64,000 nt of DNA, from NCBI RefSeq assembly GCF_003056055.1, contig NZ_PYFP01000003.1:186001-250000 (forward strand), given 5' to 3'. The translations under genes and the position numbers were made by a program. The notes below the pieces were generated by a model, which was given only the letters and a program-made list of their open reading frames with translations, was not told the DNA's origin and ran no database searches. Shown here in pieces: positions 26,348 to 35,250 of the stretch. Origin of the DNA: Glaciimonas sp. PCH181. Its GTDB lineage: Bacteria > Pseudomonadota > Gammaproteobacteria > Burkholderiales > Burkholderiaceae_D. How positions within the stretch are numbered: position 1 is the first letter of the stretch; every line of letters starts with the position of its first letter.

Positions 26348-27767
26348 CCTGCGTTTTCGCCTGCTGTTATGGCTGCTGATCCCGCTGGCGATATATATCA
26401 TCGTGAGCGCAGCATTTTCTTACCGCAGTGCGCAGCAGACCGCCGATCTGATTCAAGACCGTGCCCTGCTCACATCAGCGCAAGTCATCGCCAGCGATAT
26501 CACCTGGCTGGATGGCATACCGCAGGTTAGCGTCGATCCGGCTGCGCTAGAACTGTTCTCTTCGCCACAGCAGGATCATGTCTATTACCAGATCATCACA
26601 AGCAAGGGTCGGTTAATGGCGGGTCGCCCGGACTTACCCGATACCATCGATTTTAGTCAAACGACGCCAAAATTTATTACCCAACAATACGAGCAGCAGA
26701 CTATTCGGATCGCCACTGAGGTACGCTCTTTGTACGATACTGGAAGCCGCATAAATATCGCGATTCGGGTAGCGCAAACTATGCGTGGCCATGATCTGAT
26801 GTTGGCCGATCTTTGGCGACCGTCTTTGCATCGCCAGATCGCCATGTTAATTCTGGCTATCGCATTAGTCGTTATCGGTCTGACGATTGAACTGCGTCCG
26901 ATTTTACGTCTGAAAGATGATCTCGCGACACGCGACCCCATGTCGCTATCACCGATTAAAGCCGCCCAGTTACAAGGAGAATTACGCCCCATTGTCGATG
27001 CGTTTAATCACTACATTCAGCGCCTTAACACGCAAGTCGCGGCCCAAAGACGCTTCATTGCAGATGCCGCGCATCAGCTTCGTACACCATTGACATTGAT
27101 CGATTCGCAAATCCAGTTCGCCCGAAAAATAACCGATCCGACACGCCGCAGCGAAGTACTTGAAGCGATGCAGGAAAGCAGCCGCAGCATGGCCGACCTT
27201 ACCGATAAATTGCTACTCTTGTCGCAGGCAGAGGTGGCCAACAGTCACGCGGTTTTACATCAATCGGTTGATCTGGTGAAAGTCGTCACGACGGTACTGG
27301 AAGATATTGTGAATCTTGCGCAACGCAAAAATATTGATCTGGGCATTGAGCGTCAGACGCCCGAGGCGTTGGTCATCGGCAATGAAGCCCTGTTCACAGC
27401 GATGATTATGAATTTGGTGGATAACGCGATTCGCTATACGCCACGCAATGGCAAGGTCACCGTTAGTATCAATGTAAACGCAGCTCCTAACACGGCAATA
27501 AATAACACGGGATTAAAGGTGCCGTTCGTTGAGGTCATAGTTGCCGATAATGGCCCCGGCATTCCCGCAGAGATACGCAGCCGCGTGTTTGAACGGTTTT
27601 ATCGCCATGCTGCGCCTGGACAACACGGCACCGGGCTGGGCCTGGCCATTGTTAAAGAAATCGTCCTTGCAGCGCAAGGCGCAGTGACGCTGGGTATCGG
27701 TCCGCAGAACATTGGCCTGATGGTGCTAGTCCAATTGCCGCTGGCAACCTCAATTAAAAGCACTTAA
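26337..27767 (+). CDS. Sensor histidine kinase (TctE-like)
   Basis: 476 residues. Membrane segments near 7-27 and 166-184 enclose a ~135-residue periplasmic sensor of the 2CSK_N/TctE type. The dimerisation helix carries His246 (DAAHQLRTPLT) and the ATP-binding domain has N-box LVDNAIRYTP and G-boxes DNGPGIP and GTGLGLAIV. It phosphorylates the response regulator from the overlapping upstream gene. The signal is probably an organic acid, as in other TctE-like kinases, but the sensor sequence does not define it. Confidence 0.94.
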   Translation: MIVSLRFRLLLWLLIPLAIYIIVSAAFSYRSAQQTADLIQDRALLTSAQVIASDITWLDGIPQVSVDPAALELFSSPQQDHVYYQIITSKGRLMAGRPDLPDTIDFSQTTPKFITQQYEQQTIRIATEVRSLYDTGSRINIAIRVAQTMRGHDLMLADLWRPSLHRQIAMLILAIALVVIGLTIELRPILRLKDDLATRDPMSLSPIKAAQLQGELRPIVDAFNHYIQRLNTQVAAQRRFIADAAHQLRTPLTLIDSQIQFARKITDPTRRSEVLEAMQESSRSMADLTDKLLLLSQAEVANSHAVLHQSVDLVKVVTTVLEDIVNLAQRKNIDLGIERQTPEALVIGNEALFTAMIMNLVDNAIRYTPRNGKVTVSINVNAAPNTAINNTGLKVPFVEVIVADNGPGIPAEIRSRVFERFYRHAAPGQHGTGLGLAIVKEIVLAAQGAVTLGIGPQNIGLMVLVQLPLATSIKST

Positions 27768-28100
27768 AAAACACGCCGTTATTCACGGGAATTTAATCCA
27801 ACCGCACAAAAATATTGCAAATCGGAATATTTTTACAAAAAAATCCGACGTATTTTAGCCATATTTGGCCACCGGCCATCATTGTTTATCATCTGGTTTG
27901 GAGGGAATTTTTATCCCTCCACCACACTTCCGCTCGTCATACTTCGCAATAAACAGTGTTGCGTAATTACACCAATCCATTACAAAACCATACTTTCGAA
28001 AGCTAGAAGAAAGCTTGGCGCTTTTATACTCGGCCACGCTGATCGAACATATCGCTCAGTGCAAACAAGCAAAAAAAACTTTAGCCATCAGGAGACGATT
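27768..28100. other. Upstream region of second porin, with AT-rich inverted repeat
   Basis: This 333-base region separates the kinase gene from the porin. It contains a perfect 9-base inverted repeat (27808-27816 with 27826-27834; arms AAAAATATT and AATATTTTT, 9-base centre), which may be a regulator site or part of the porin promoter. A frame open through this region into the porin begins with non-porin sequence and is not used. Confidence 0.5.
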
Positions 28101-29240
28101 TTGAAAAAAACAGTATTCGCGCTAGCGACGCTAGCCGCATTGGGTTCTTCCGGCACTGCACTTGCGCAGTCTAATGTAACGATCTACGGTTTGATCGACG
28201 CCACCATTAGCACGACGAATAACGCCGACAGTAAAGGAGACCGCCTGACGCAAATACCGGTCGCATGGTTCAGTGGTAACCGCATCGGATTCCGGGGCCA
28301 GGAAGATCTCGGCAGCGGCCTCAAGGCCATGTTCAAACTGGAAGCTGAGTTCGTCGTTGGCACAGGCGAAATGGATACGCCGGGCGTTTTGTTTAACCGT
28401 GATGCATGGGTCGGTATGCAAAGCGACGATCTTGGTCGCCTGACGCTGGGCCGTCAAAACACACTTGCCCGGGACTTTGCACAGGTCTACGGCGACGCGT
28501 ATGGCTCGGATAAACTTGGTCTGGAAGAAGGCGGCTTCACCAATAATAATAACTTCAAGCAAATGATTTTTTACGCCGGCAGCGCTACTGGCACGCGTTA
28601 TGACAATGGCGTAGTCTGGAAGAAAGTATTTAACAATGGTCTGGTCGCTGGCTTAGGCTATCAATTTGGCGAAGTCGCGGGAGCGTTTTCCAATAACACC
28701 ACCAAGTCCGTGGCGCTCGGCTACAACGGCAGCAATTTTGTGGTTTCCAGTTTTTATAACGAGGCAGATGTCGGCAACTCACTCAACCGATCAACGGAGC
28801 AGCATAAATCCTATTCATTGGGCGGTAGTTATTTCTTTAATAGTCTGGTGCGTTTGAACACCGGTTACTTTCATTACACCGCAGAGCAAGGCGCACTAGG
28901 CAAACGTAAAGACGACGCGTACACAGTATCGGTTAAGTTCACGCCACAAGGTCAGATGGATTATGAACTCGGCTATCAGGCAATGAAGGCCAAGAATGCT
29001 GCTTACAATGTGGCCGGTACAAGTACCCTCAACGCCTACTCTAACGCTAGCTTTTCTACAGCGACGGGAAGCGGCAAGAAATCTACGATCTTCGGCTCCG
29101 CTTTCTATCATTTGTCCAAGCGGACTGAACTGTACCTTGCTGCCGATTACATGAAGCTCAGCGATGGCTATCGTGTCGCCTCTACTAACGGATTCAAAAA
29201 CCAAACTGAATTAGCAGCGGGTATGCGCACGCGTTTTTAA
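28101..29240 (+). CDS. Outer-membrane porin (Burkholderiales trimeric type), TTG start
   Basis: 379 residues with a signal peptide (LKKTVFALATLAALGSSGTALAQ), the first strand SNVTIYGLIDATIST, and the terminal strand LAAGMRTRF ending in Phe. The best start is TTG at 28101. GGAG stands six bases upstream and the signal peptide begins exactly there; no ATG fits. The product forms a general diffusion channel. A strong terminator follows at 29303-29339, so it is probably a single-gene transcript, perhaps controlled by the two-component pair just upstream. Confidence 0.92.
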   Translation: MKKTVFALATLAALGSSGTALAQSNVTIYGLIDATISTTNNADSKGDRLTQIPVAWFSGNRIGFRGQEDLGSGLKAMFKLEAEFVVGTGEMDTPGVLFNRDAWVGMQSDDLGRLTLGRQNTLARDFAQVYGDAYGSDKLGLEEGGFTNNNNFKQMIFYAGSATGTRYDNGVVWKKVFNNGLVAGLGYQFGEVAGAFSNNTTKSVALGYNGSNFVVSSFYNEADVGNSLNRSTEQHKSYSLGGSYFFNSLVRLNTGYFHYTAEQGALGKRKDDAYTVSVKFTPQGQMDYELGYQAMKAKNAAYNVAGTSTLNAYSNASFSTATGSGKKSTIFGSAFYHLSKRTELYLAADYMKLSDGYRVASTNGFKNQTELAAGMRTRF

Positions 29241-29302
29241 TCGCAATACTTGCTCGTCATATGACGATCTGTTGTCCATCTTCTCTGTAGTAAATTTCAG
29301 TT

Positions 29303-29339
29303 CGATGCGGAGCCGCTCCCGCCGCATCGACGTTTTTTT
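29303..29339 (+). terminator. Intrinsic terminator of the second porin gene
   Basis: An 8-bp GC-rich stem (29303-29310 with 29322-29329, arms CGATGCGG and CCGCATCG) closes an 11-base loop and is followed by seven T's at 29333-29339. It lies 63 bases after the porin stop. Confidence 0.88.
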
Positions 29340-29611
29340 GCAGCTTTGGAAGATAGTCCGATCAGAGTGGGCAATCTGCTAACAATAAGATAACCATATC
29401 CGACGATGCACGCCAGATTTTCTAAACGTGTAATCGGATTGATATTATTTTCTTCTGCGCACGCGTCATTCCCGCCAGCATTGCCCATGCAGGCAAATAG
29501 CAAGAATCTGCGCCTTCCCCTCATAACTAGGTAAATTGAAAATCGGCTATGTCTAGCCTAAGTTTCGTACTTCAGACTGCGCTTTGTCTTCCTATCCTTC
29601 TGGAGTGCACG

Positions 29612-30418
29612 ATGAGTAATGTACCAATACGAATAACGTCTCAACGCATAAACAAAGTGCCAGAAATCGCGTTAATTTTTTGGATCATCAAAATGATGTC
29701 CACCACGGTGGGCGAAACAGCGGCTGATTATCTCAACGCAGATCTGCATTTTGGACTGATCGGCACCTCCGTTGTCACTGGAGCATTGCTTGTCATCGCA
29801 TTATTTTTCCAGATTCGCGCAAAGCGTTACATTCCCTCGCTGTACTGGATCGCAGTGGTTTTAATCAGCGTGTTTGGCACGCTCATTACCGACAATCTGA
29901 GCGACAACCTTCATGTGCCGCTGGCCCTCTCAACAATCGTGTTCGGTATCGCACTTTGCGTGACGTTTGGTGCGTGGTATAGAAAAGAAAAAACTTTATC
30001 GATCCGTTCGATCGATACCGTTAAACGTGAATTATTTTACTGGACAGCAATTCTGTTCACATTCGCTTTGGGCACAGCTGCCGGCGACTGGGTAGCTGAA
30101 GGCTTGCATCTTGGCTATCCCTCTACCACGTTATTATTCGGTGCGCTGATCGCCGCTACTGCCCTCGCCCACTACGGTCTGAAAGCCAATGCTGCCACCT
30201 GTTTTTGGATTGCGTATGTCCTCACGCGGCCCTTTGGCGCTGCATGTGGTGACCTTCTGTCTCAACCCCTAAAAAACGGCGGACTAGGCTTCGGTACCGT
30301 AGGTATCAGTGCTTTCTTTTTGGTGACAATCATTGTTTTGGTAGCTTATCTGTCGGCTACCCAAAAAAACCGTGATAACCGACACACCCAACAAGAACAA
30401 AGGGCGAGGCCCGGATAA
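29612..30418 (+). CDS. Integral membrane protein made of four repeats (COG4705-like)
   Basis: 268 residues and strongly hydrophobic, with about eight membrane helices. Four internal repeats are visible, each a helix with an aromatic/Trp start and a Gly-Asp pair: FWIIKMMSTTVGETAADYL, YWIAVVLISVFGTLITDNL, YWTAILFTFALGTAAGDWV and FWIAYVLTRPFGAACGDLL. This fits a family of uncharacterised membrane-anchored proteins (COG4705) of unknown function. I start at ATG 29612 because GGAG precedes it. The C-terminal tail is short and charged. It stands alone, with a convergent small gene downstream. Confidence 0.82.
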   Translation: MSNVPIRITSQRINKVPEIALIFWIIKMMSTTVGETAADYLNADLHFGLIGTSVVTGALLVIALFFQIRAKRYIPSLYWIAVVLISVFGTLITDNLSDNLHVPLALSTIVFGIALCVTFGAWYRKEKTLSIRSIDTVKRELFYWTAILFTFALGTAAGDWVAEGLHLGYPSTTLLFGALIAATALAHYGLKANAATCFWIAYVLTRPFGAACGDLLSQPLKNGGLGFGTVGISAFFLVTIIVLVAYLSATQKNRDNRHTQQEQRARPG

Positions 30419-30432
30419 GGATCACGCCTTAA

Positions 30433-30633
30433 TCAAAGTTTTAGCGGCGGCGTACCTTCCTTGAAGATCTGCTTCAATTGGCTGCGTAATTCTGGTGTGT
30501 CGTTATGCCCATGCACGCTGACTGCGTGTTGTACGGCGGCATCCATCAACTCATCATCGGTATCGGCGGCGATCGCCACTGAACAATTTGAGTCACTCGG
30601 GTATTCGCGGCAATCGATATATTTGCGTGCCAT
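30433..30633 (-). CDS. Small DUF1059-like protein
   Basis: 66 residues beginning ARKYIDCREYPSDSNCSVAIAADTDDELMDAAVQHA, the pattern of the DUF1059 family, which is described as small putative metal-binding proteins. Two cysteines (Cys8, Cys17) and His residues (35, 40, 42) could bind metal. GGAGAG precedes the ATG at 30633; the frame's 17-codon upstream extension lacks one. It is convergent with the membrane-protein gene and lies just downstream of a methyltransferase gene on the same strand. Function unknown. Confidence 0.8.
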   Translation of the reverse strand: MARKYIDCREYPSDSNCSVAIAADTDDELMDAAVQHAVSVHGHNDTPELRSQLKQIFKEGTPPLKL

Positions 30634-30725
30634 GATGCTCTCCTTTATCGTTAGATAAAATCTCAGCGAGCTGTGTAAAAGCACTAGCCAGCCTGCACCG
30701 AGACCGTTTGTCGTGCGCGTTGCGC

Positions 30726-31784
30726 CTACGGCCTTGCTTCTAATACAAGGTTAAATGGCGTTTCAGTGGCACGGCGAAAATGGCTGAAACCACCCTTGCT
30801 GACCACGTCCTTTAAACGCGCTTCACCTGCTTGCGCACCCAACCCCATTTGCCCATCTTGCGATAACGACGCAGGCGTGCAAATGAGGGTTGAGGCAGCG
30901 TAAAAAATACGGCCAACGGGATTAAGATTATCCTCCGTCAAGTCATTCGCAAACGGCTCGACGATCATCCAGGTCCCATCCGGTTTCAGTGATTGATGCA
31001 CATGCGCAGCGGCACCGATTGGGTCGCCCATATCGTGCAGACAATCGAAAAATGTGACGAGCTGGTAATCATGACCCGGATAGTCTTTTGCTGCGGCGAC
31101 CTCAAACTTGATGCGATCAGCGACACCGGCTTTCTCAGCCGCTGCCCGCGCAAAACGAATCGACGGCTCATGGTAATCAAATCCAACAAATGTTGACTTG
31201 GGATAAGCTTGCGCCATCAGCACCGTTGATGCGCCATGGCCGCAGCCGACGTCGGCCACCGATGCACCCGCTTTCAGTTTCTCGTCGACACCATCAAGTG
31301 CGGGAATCCATGCGTTGACTAGATTGGCCGCGTAACCGGGTCTGAAAAAGCGTTCGGTGCCATGAAAAAGGGCATGACTATGTTCGTGCCAGCCGACACC
31401 TTTTCCGCTGCGAAACGCGTCTTCGATTACCGGTAAATCCCTGAACATCGATTCACATACCTGGAAGAAACCTGGAATAAATACAGGGCTCGTATCGTCT
31501 GCAAAGCAGAGGGCTTGCTCGGCAGGAAGTTCGTAAGTGAGCTTGGCTGGATTGTATTCAACAAACCCCGCCGCAGCTTGCGCCGCCAGCCATTCACGTA
31601 AATAACGCTCGGTCAAACCGGTACTTTTTGCCAGATCGGCAGAGGTCATTGCGCCTTGTCCTGCCATCGCCCGATATATGCCAAGCTTGTCGCCCAGCAC
31701 GATTAAGGCGGCCGATGCAACCGCGCCGAATTCGCCAACCATACGTCCCATGAATTGTTGCAATTTCTCTTGATCGACTGCCAT
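30726..31784 (-). CDS. Class I SAM-dependent methyltransferase with N-terminal winged helix
   Basis: 352 residues. A winged-helix domain (about 30-90; GDKLGIYRAMAGQGAMTSADLAKSTGLTERYLREWL) is followed by a Rossmann methyltransferase with SAM loop VADVGCGHGAS. The post-I acidic residue is in FVGFDYHEPSI and the later strand is LVTFFDCLHDMGDP. This resembles the Rv2258c-like group, in which the N-terminal helix bundle dimerises. AGGAGA precedes the ATG at 31784. The substrate is unknown and the neighbours give no hint. Confidence 0.85.
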   Translation of the reverse strand: MAVDQEKLQQFMGRMVGEFGAVASAALIVLGDKLGIYRAMAGQGAMTSADLAKSTGLTERYLREWLAAQAAAGFVEYNPAKLTYELPAEQALCFADDTSPVFIPGFFQVCESMFRDLPVIEDAFRSGKGVGWHEHSHALFHGTERFFRPGYAANLVNAWIPALDGVDEKLKAGASVADVGCGHGASTVLMAQAYPKSTFVGFDYHEPSIRFARAAAEKAGVADRIKFEVAAAKDYPGHDYQLVTFFDCLHDMGDPIGAAAHVHQSLKPDGTWMIVEPFANDLTEDNLNPVGRIFYAASTLICTPASLSQDGQMGLGAQAGEARLKDVVSKGGFSHFRRATETPFNLVLEARP

Positions 31785-32117
31785 GATGTATCTCCTCATC
31801 ATCAGTCAAAATGCAGGTTTTGAATTGCGCGAAGCCGCAATTTTGGCGAGTGCCAACAACCATCAGAACACCTACTGGAAATTAAATATTAGGAATCAAA
31901 AAACCATTTGTCAACGCAGAATTCACGCGGATGGTGAAGCAATTAAATTGCTTTTTTATGCACTTTTTTGATGCGTTTTTCATTGCGCGTTCAACATCCA
32001 TTTCTCTGCGACTACTTGTGCCGTATTTTTATACGTCGACAAAATTTCATGACGATGCAATGATGGCCCCCGCGCATCCGCCAATTTCAGCAGTCCCCTT
32101 TCAGAAGAAGGCATGAC

Positions 32118-32648
32118 ATGACACAAATCGCTATCCCGACAAACAACTTATCCATTAGCTGGGCAGAACAACCAGCACTGGCTGCGCAAATTGCCGAATT
32201 TTTTTGCGCGCACGCCGATGTCGCCTACATCTCTCATGCAGAGCTTCAGGGAGGACGCGCGTTGACGCCGCAAAAATGGCATCCCGATCTGTGGAAAAAA
32301 ATCCATGCACAAGCGTTGCAGACGTTGCAGCACCCCGCCACTGATGGCAGCGCTGATGCGATTGCCTGCGCTTGGATGGACGATCAATTGGTCGGGATCG
32401 CTTTTGTAAGTTTTAGCACGGGCGATTTGCATAATCGATTCGCGGTACTGGATGACATGATCGTTTCGCCTGCCATGCGCGGCAAAGGCGTAGGCCTTCA
32501 GTTTATGGACTGGGTCGCAGCTAGCGCCAAAACCAATGGAATGCAGCGCATATTTCTTGAAAGCGGCATCGCCAATAACGGCGCGCACCATTTTTTTGAG
32601 CGTACCGGTTTCAAGCAAACATCGGTAGTGATGATGCGCGATCTTTAA
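32118..32648 (+). CDS. GNAT-family N-acetyltransferase
   Basis: 176 residues with the GNAT acetyl-CoA motif: LDDMIVSPAMRGKGVGLQFMDWV (R-x-x-G-x-G/A type) followed by IFLESGIANNGAHHFFERTGFKQ. The preceding strand is ACAWMDDQLVGIAFVSF. AGAAGG lies upstream of the ATG. The acceptor amine cannot be told from the sequence. It is a single gene, ended by a hairpin at 32651-32678, and it converges with the GAF-PAS-GGDEF gene. Confidence 0.85.
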   Translation: MTQIAIPTNNLSISWAEQPALAAQIAEFFCAHADVAYISHAELQGGRALTPQKWHPDLWKKIHAQALQTLQHPATDGSADAIACAWMDDQLVGIAFVSFSTGDLHNRFAVLDDMIVSPAMRGKGVGLQFMDWVAASAKTNGMQRIFLESGIANNGAHHFFERTGFKQTSVVMMRDL

Positions 32649-32650
32649 GT

Positions 32651-32678
32651 CAAGAATAGCGATGCATAGCTATTCTTG
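32651..32678. terminator. Hairpin after the acetyltransferase gene
   Basis: A perfect 10-bp inverted repeat, CAAGAATAGC and GCTATTCTTG with an 8-base loop, begins two bases after the GNAT stop codon and lies between convergent genes. It has no T-run on either side, so it may stabilise mRNA ends or terminate only weakly. Confidence 0.5.
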
Positions 32679-32739
32679 GCGCGCTGGGAGCACTGCAGAT
32701 CAATATGAAAATCGTTGCTCTGATGCACCTTGATGAACG

Positions 32740-34725
32740 TTATTCGGCAGCAATCTCGATCCGATTACGTCCGCCATCTTTGGCCAAATACAGCGCCGCG
32801 TCGCTACGAGAAAGGGATGCGGTAGCGTTAGCATCGGTAGTATTCATAGCAGTGATACCGATGCTGACCGTGATTGCAATGGTGATATCCCCATGCACCA
32901 TGGGCGAAGCGGCAATCCGTTTCTGCAAACGTTGCGCAAAAAAGTTGGCGTCCATAACATTTGCGCCGGACAAAAACAACGCAAACTCTTCACCACCGAC
33001 ACGACCAACAGTATCGCTTTTACGCAGTCCATCGCGCAGAATATTGGCGAAATGTTTGAGTACCAAATCGCCCGTGGTATGACCGTGACGGTCATTGATC
33101 ACTTTAAAGTAATCAATGTCGCACATTAGCACCGCGGTGCGCGTCCCGGTCCCACGCTGAAGCTCCGCCAACTCTTCTTCCATACGCATCATAAAATAGC
33201 GGCGATTAGGTAATTGCGTCAAAAAATCTATCTTGGCGAATTCCTGTAATTCAGTCTCTACGCGTTTACGTTCGGTCACATCGGTAATAAACCCCTGCCA
33301 CAACGTGCTGCCGTCAAGCAAGCGGCGTGGCTGCGCACTTACTTGCCGCCAGCGCAATCCCTGACGCGGCAATGTCACCCGATATTCCAGATACCACGGC
33401 TGCAAATTCAACGCCGATACGTCTAGCGACGCATGATAACCCTCCAAATCATCGGGATGAATGATGGCATCGAGAAGCGCTACATCATCGGTGAGCTGTT
33501 TTGGCGTCAGCTCATAAATATCGCTGACACCCTCGCTGACATAGCGGAAACATGCATCGCCATGCGGCAATTGCAGATATTGATAGACCAGGCCGGGCAC
33601 TTCATTGGTCAGACAGGTAATCAAATCAACGCTTTGCTGCAATCTCTCTGAAAGCGCCCGCATTTCGGAAATATCGGTCGTCGTCCCCAACATCCGCAGC
33701 GCGTTGCCATCGACATCGCGACTCACAACTTTACCGCGGCTCGATATCCATTTATAACTGCCATCCATGCAAAGAATACGATGTTCTACCGCATAAATTT
33801 CTGTCTTCCGATCAAAATGTGCCTGCATCGCGGCTTGAACAAAAGCCAGATCATCCGGATGCACTCGCGTATAACTATCGCTAATATGATGCCATATCTC
33901 TACATCTGGATAACCTAAAATTGCCTTCCAACCGGCGGAGTAATGCATCTCGCCAGTGACGACATTTCTATCCCAAATTCCCGTCCCACTGCCTTCAACC
34001 GCAAGCGCTATTCTGGTTTCGCTCTCGCGCAACGTATTTTCAGCCTTGTGCATCTTGGATTCGGCGCCAATACGCTCAATGGCGATGGCCGCCAAAGCGA
34101 TAAAACCGGCAATGGTTTGTTGGTAGGCTTCCGTGGCGACCACAGGCTTGTCTGCATAACCCACGAAAATGCCTAGCACCGCATTGCTAGCGGATCGGAT
34201 CGGAATCGCCAGACATGCATACAGGCTGTGCTGCAACGCCAGAACGCAAAAGCTGCGCCAGATCAAATTCGCATCAACATTCTCAGTAGCGTTTTGCTCA
34301 GTAGCGTTTTGATTAGTGACATCGGTTGCCAGCTGCTGCGCCCACAGTGCCATGTCGGTATCGATATCAGCCATCGCTTGTATGTAATCGTAGGGCAAAC
34401 GCGGTCCCGCACCCAACCGCAGATAGACACCCTCGTCATCTGGTAAAAATATCGCCCCCGCTAAATCAGGATGCAGCCCTTCAACGCCATTGACGATACA
34501 GAGCAGCGTCTGGTCAAGTGAGGCACTGGCGGCGATATGCGCCAGAGTTAAATTGATGGTCGCCACCAATGTGTGATGTTCGTTGACGGCCACCTCGCTC
34601 GGAACAAGACTCAACGTAGCTAAGCGATCCGCATCTACCGGGAAATTTATCTCTGCAATCAGGCCAATATCTGGCGGAATATTAAAGTGATTTGAATCAC
34701 TGCTAGGCATGTCGAGATCAGGCAT
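32740..34725 (-). CDS. Diguanylate cyclase with GAF-PAS-PAS-GGDEF domains
   Basis: 661 residues and no membrane segment. A GAF domain spans about 55-220, PAS/PAC domains about 236-355 and 372-487 (the second ends FITDVTERKRVE), and a GGDEF domain about 490-661. The active site GGEEF (577-581) is intact, and the feedback I-site RKSD (568-571) lies five residues ahead. It should make cyclic di-GMP in response to cytoplasmic signals. AGGAACG precedes the ATG. The GAF domain contains a small duplication (NQNATEQNATE), coded by a 15-base tandem repeat at 34282-34311. It is the second such cyclase in the window. Confidence 0.92.
   Translation of the reverse strand: MPDLDMPSSDSNHFNIPPDIGLIAEINFPVDADRLATLSLVPSEVAVNEHHTLVATINLTLAHIAASASLDQTLLCIVNGVEGLHPDLAGAIFLPDDEGVYLRLGAGPRLPYDYIQAMADIDTDMALWAQQLATDVTNQNATEQNATENVDANLIWRSFCVLALQHSLYACLAIPIRSASNAVLGIFVGYADKPVVATEAYQQTIAGFIALAAIAIERIGAESKMHKAENTLRESETRIALAVEGSGTGIWDRNVVTGEMHYSAGWKAILGYPDVEIWHHISDSYTRVHPDDLAFVQAAMQAHFDRKTEIYAVEHRILCMDGSYKWISSRGKVVSRDVDGNALRMLGTTTDISEMRALSERLQQSVDLITCLTNEVPGLVYQYLQLPHGDACFRYVSEGVSDIYELTPKQLTDDVALLDAIIHPDDLEGYHASLDVSALNLQPWYLEYRVTLPRQGLRWRQVSAQPRRLLDGSTLWQGFITDVTERKRVETELQEFAKIDFLTQLPNRRYFMMRMEEELAELQRGTGTRTAVLMCDIDYFKVINDRHGHTTGDLVLKHFANILRDGLRKSDTVGRVGGEEFALFLSGANVMDANFFAQRLQKRIAASPMVHGDITIAITVSIGITAMNTTDANATASLSRSDAALYLAKDGGRNRIEIAAE
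34282..34311. repeat. 15-base tandem duplication inside the GAF domain
   Basis: Two exact copies of CTCAGTAGCGTTTTG stand head to tail within the GAF-PAS-GGDEF gene. They keep the frame and add five residues to a loop (NATEQ). Confidence 0.85.
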
Positions 34726-35250
34726 TGTCGTTCCTGTAGCAGATCACCAATTTCCGTTGTCGCTTGCAGAGTGACGGCTTATAGCTTACGGGCTTGAATA
34801 CGCTTGCATTGCCGCCGCGATAATGCACTGCGCAGTCGGCATAGGCCAACCAACGGGTCGATCGCGCTGCGTGGTGCATCGCGATGAAAACTCAGTCTAC
34901 GCATAGTAACTACGTATGTCTATGCGGCAACATTAGAAAATATTGGGAAGTTGTATAGAGTATTTCCGTGCGGCAACCAATATCCCGCATCGTGCAAAGA
35001 AAAATGGCGCACTGCTAGAATTCTAACCAGCAGGAGGCCATTTTTGCAAATATTGCATGGATGTAAGAAAATTCTTAGTTACCGATTAGCAATGCTGTAA
35101 GCTCTTTTTTGCATCCTTATTTTTTTAATAATTAAACAACGCTTTTTAATTTACTTCATTTCACAAAAGCGTTTTAAATCCTTGTTTATTAAGTGCTTTA
35201 AAAATTCGCATCCGTGATCATGTTTTTCTCAATGCGCTAAAAGGTAAAAG
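34726..35250. other. Divergent intergenic region, structured and AT-rich
   Basis: 525 bases separate the GAF-PAS-GGDEF gene from the peptide-transport operon. It holds the inverted repeat GCATAG…CTATGC (34901-34925) and a larger nested hairpin at 35000-35045, described separately. The last 150 bases are AT-rich and probably contain the operon promoter and a long leader. I see no protein gene. Confidence 0.45.
35000..35045. promoter_or_regulatory. Nested symmetric hairpin in leader of peptide operon
   Basis: Outer arms AAAAATGGC (35000-35008) and GCCATTTTT (35037-35045) enclose an inner hairpin CTGCT…AGCAG (35012-35033). The A- and T-runs at the ends make it look like an intrinsic terminator on both strands. 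It lies 205 bases before the first gene of the operon and could act as an attenuator or mark the end of a short RNA. Confidence 0.45.
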
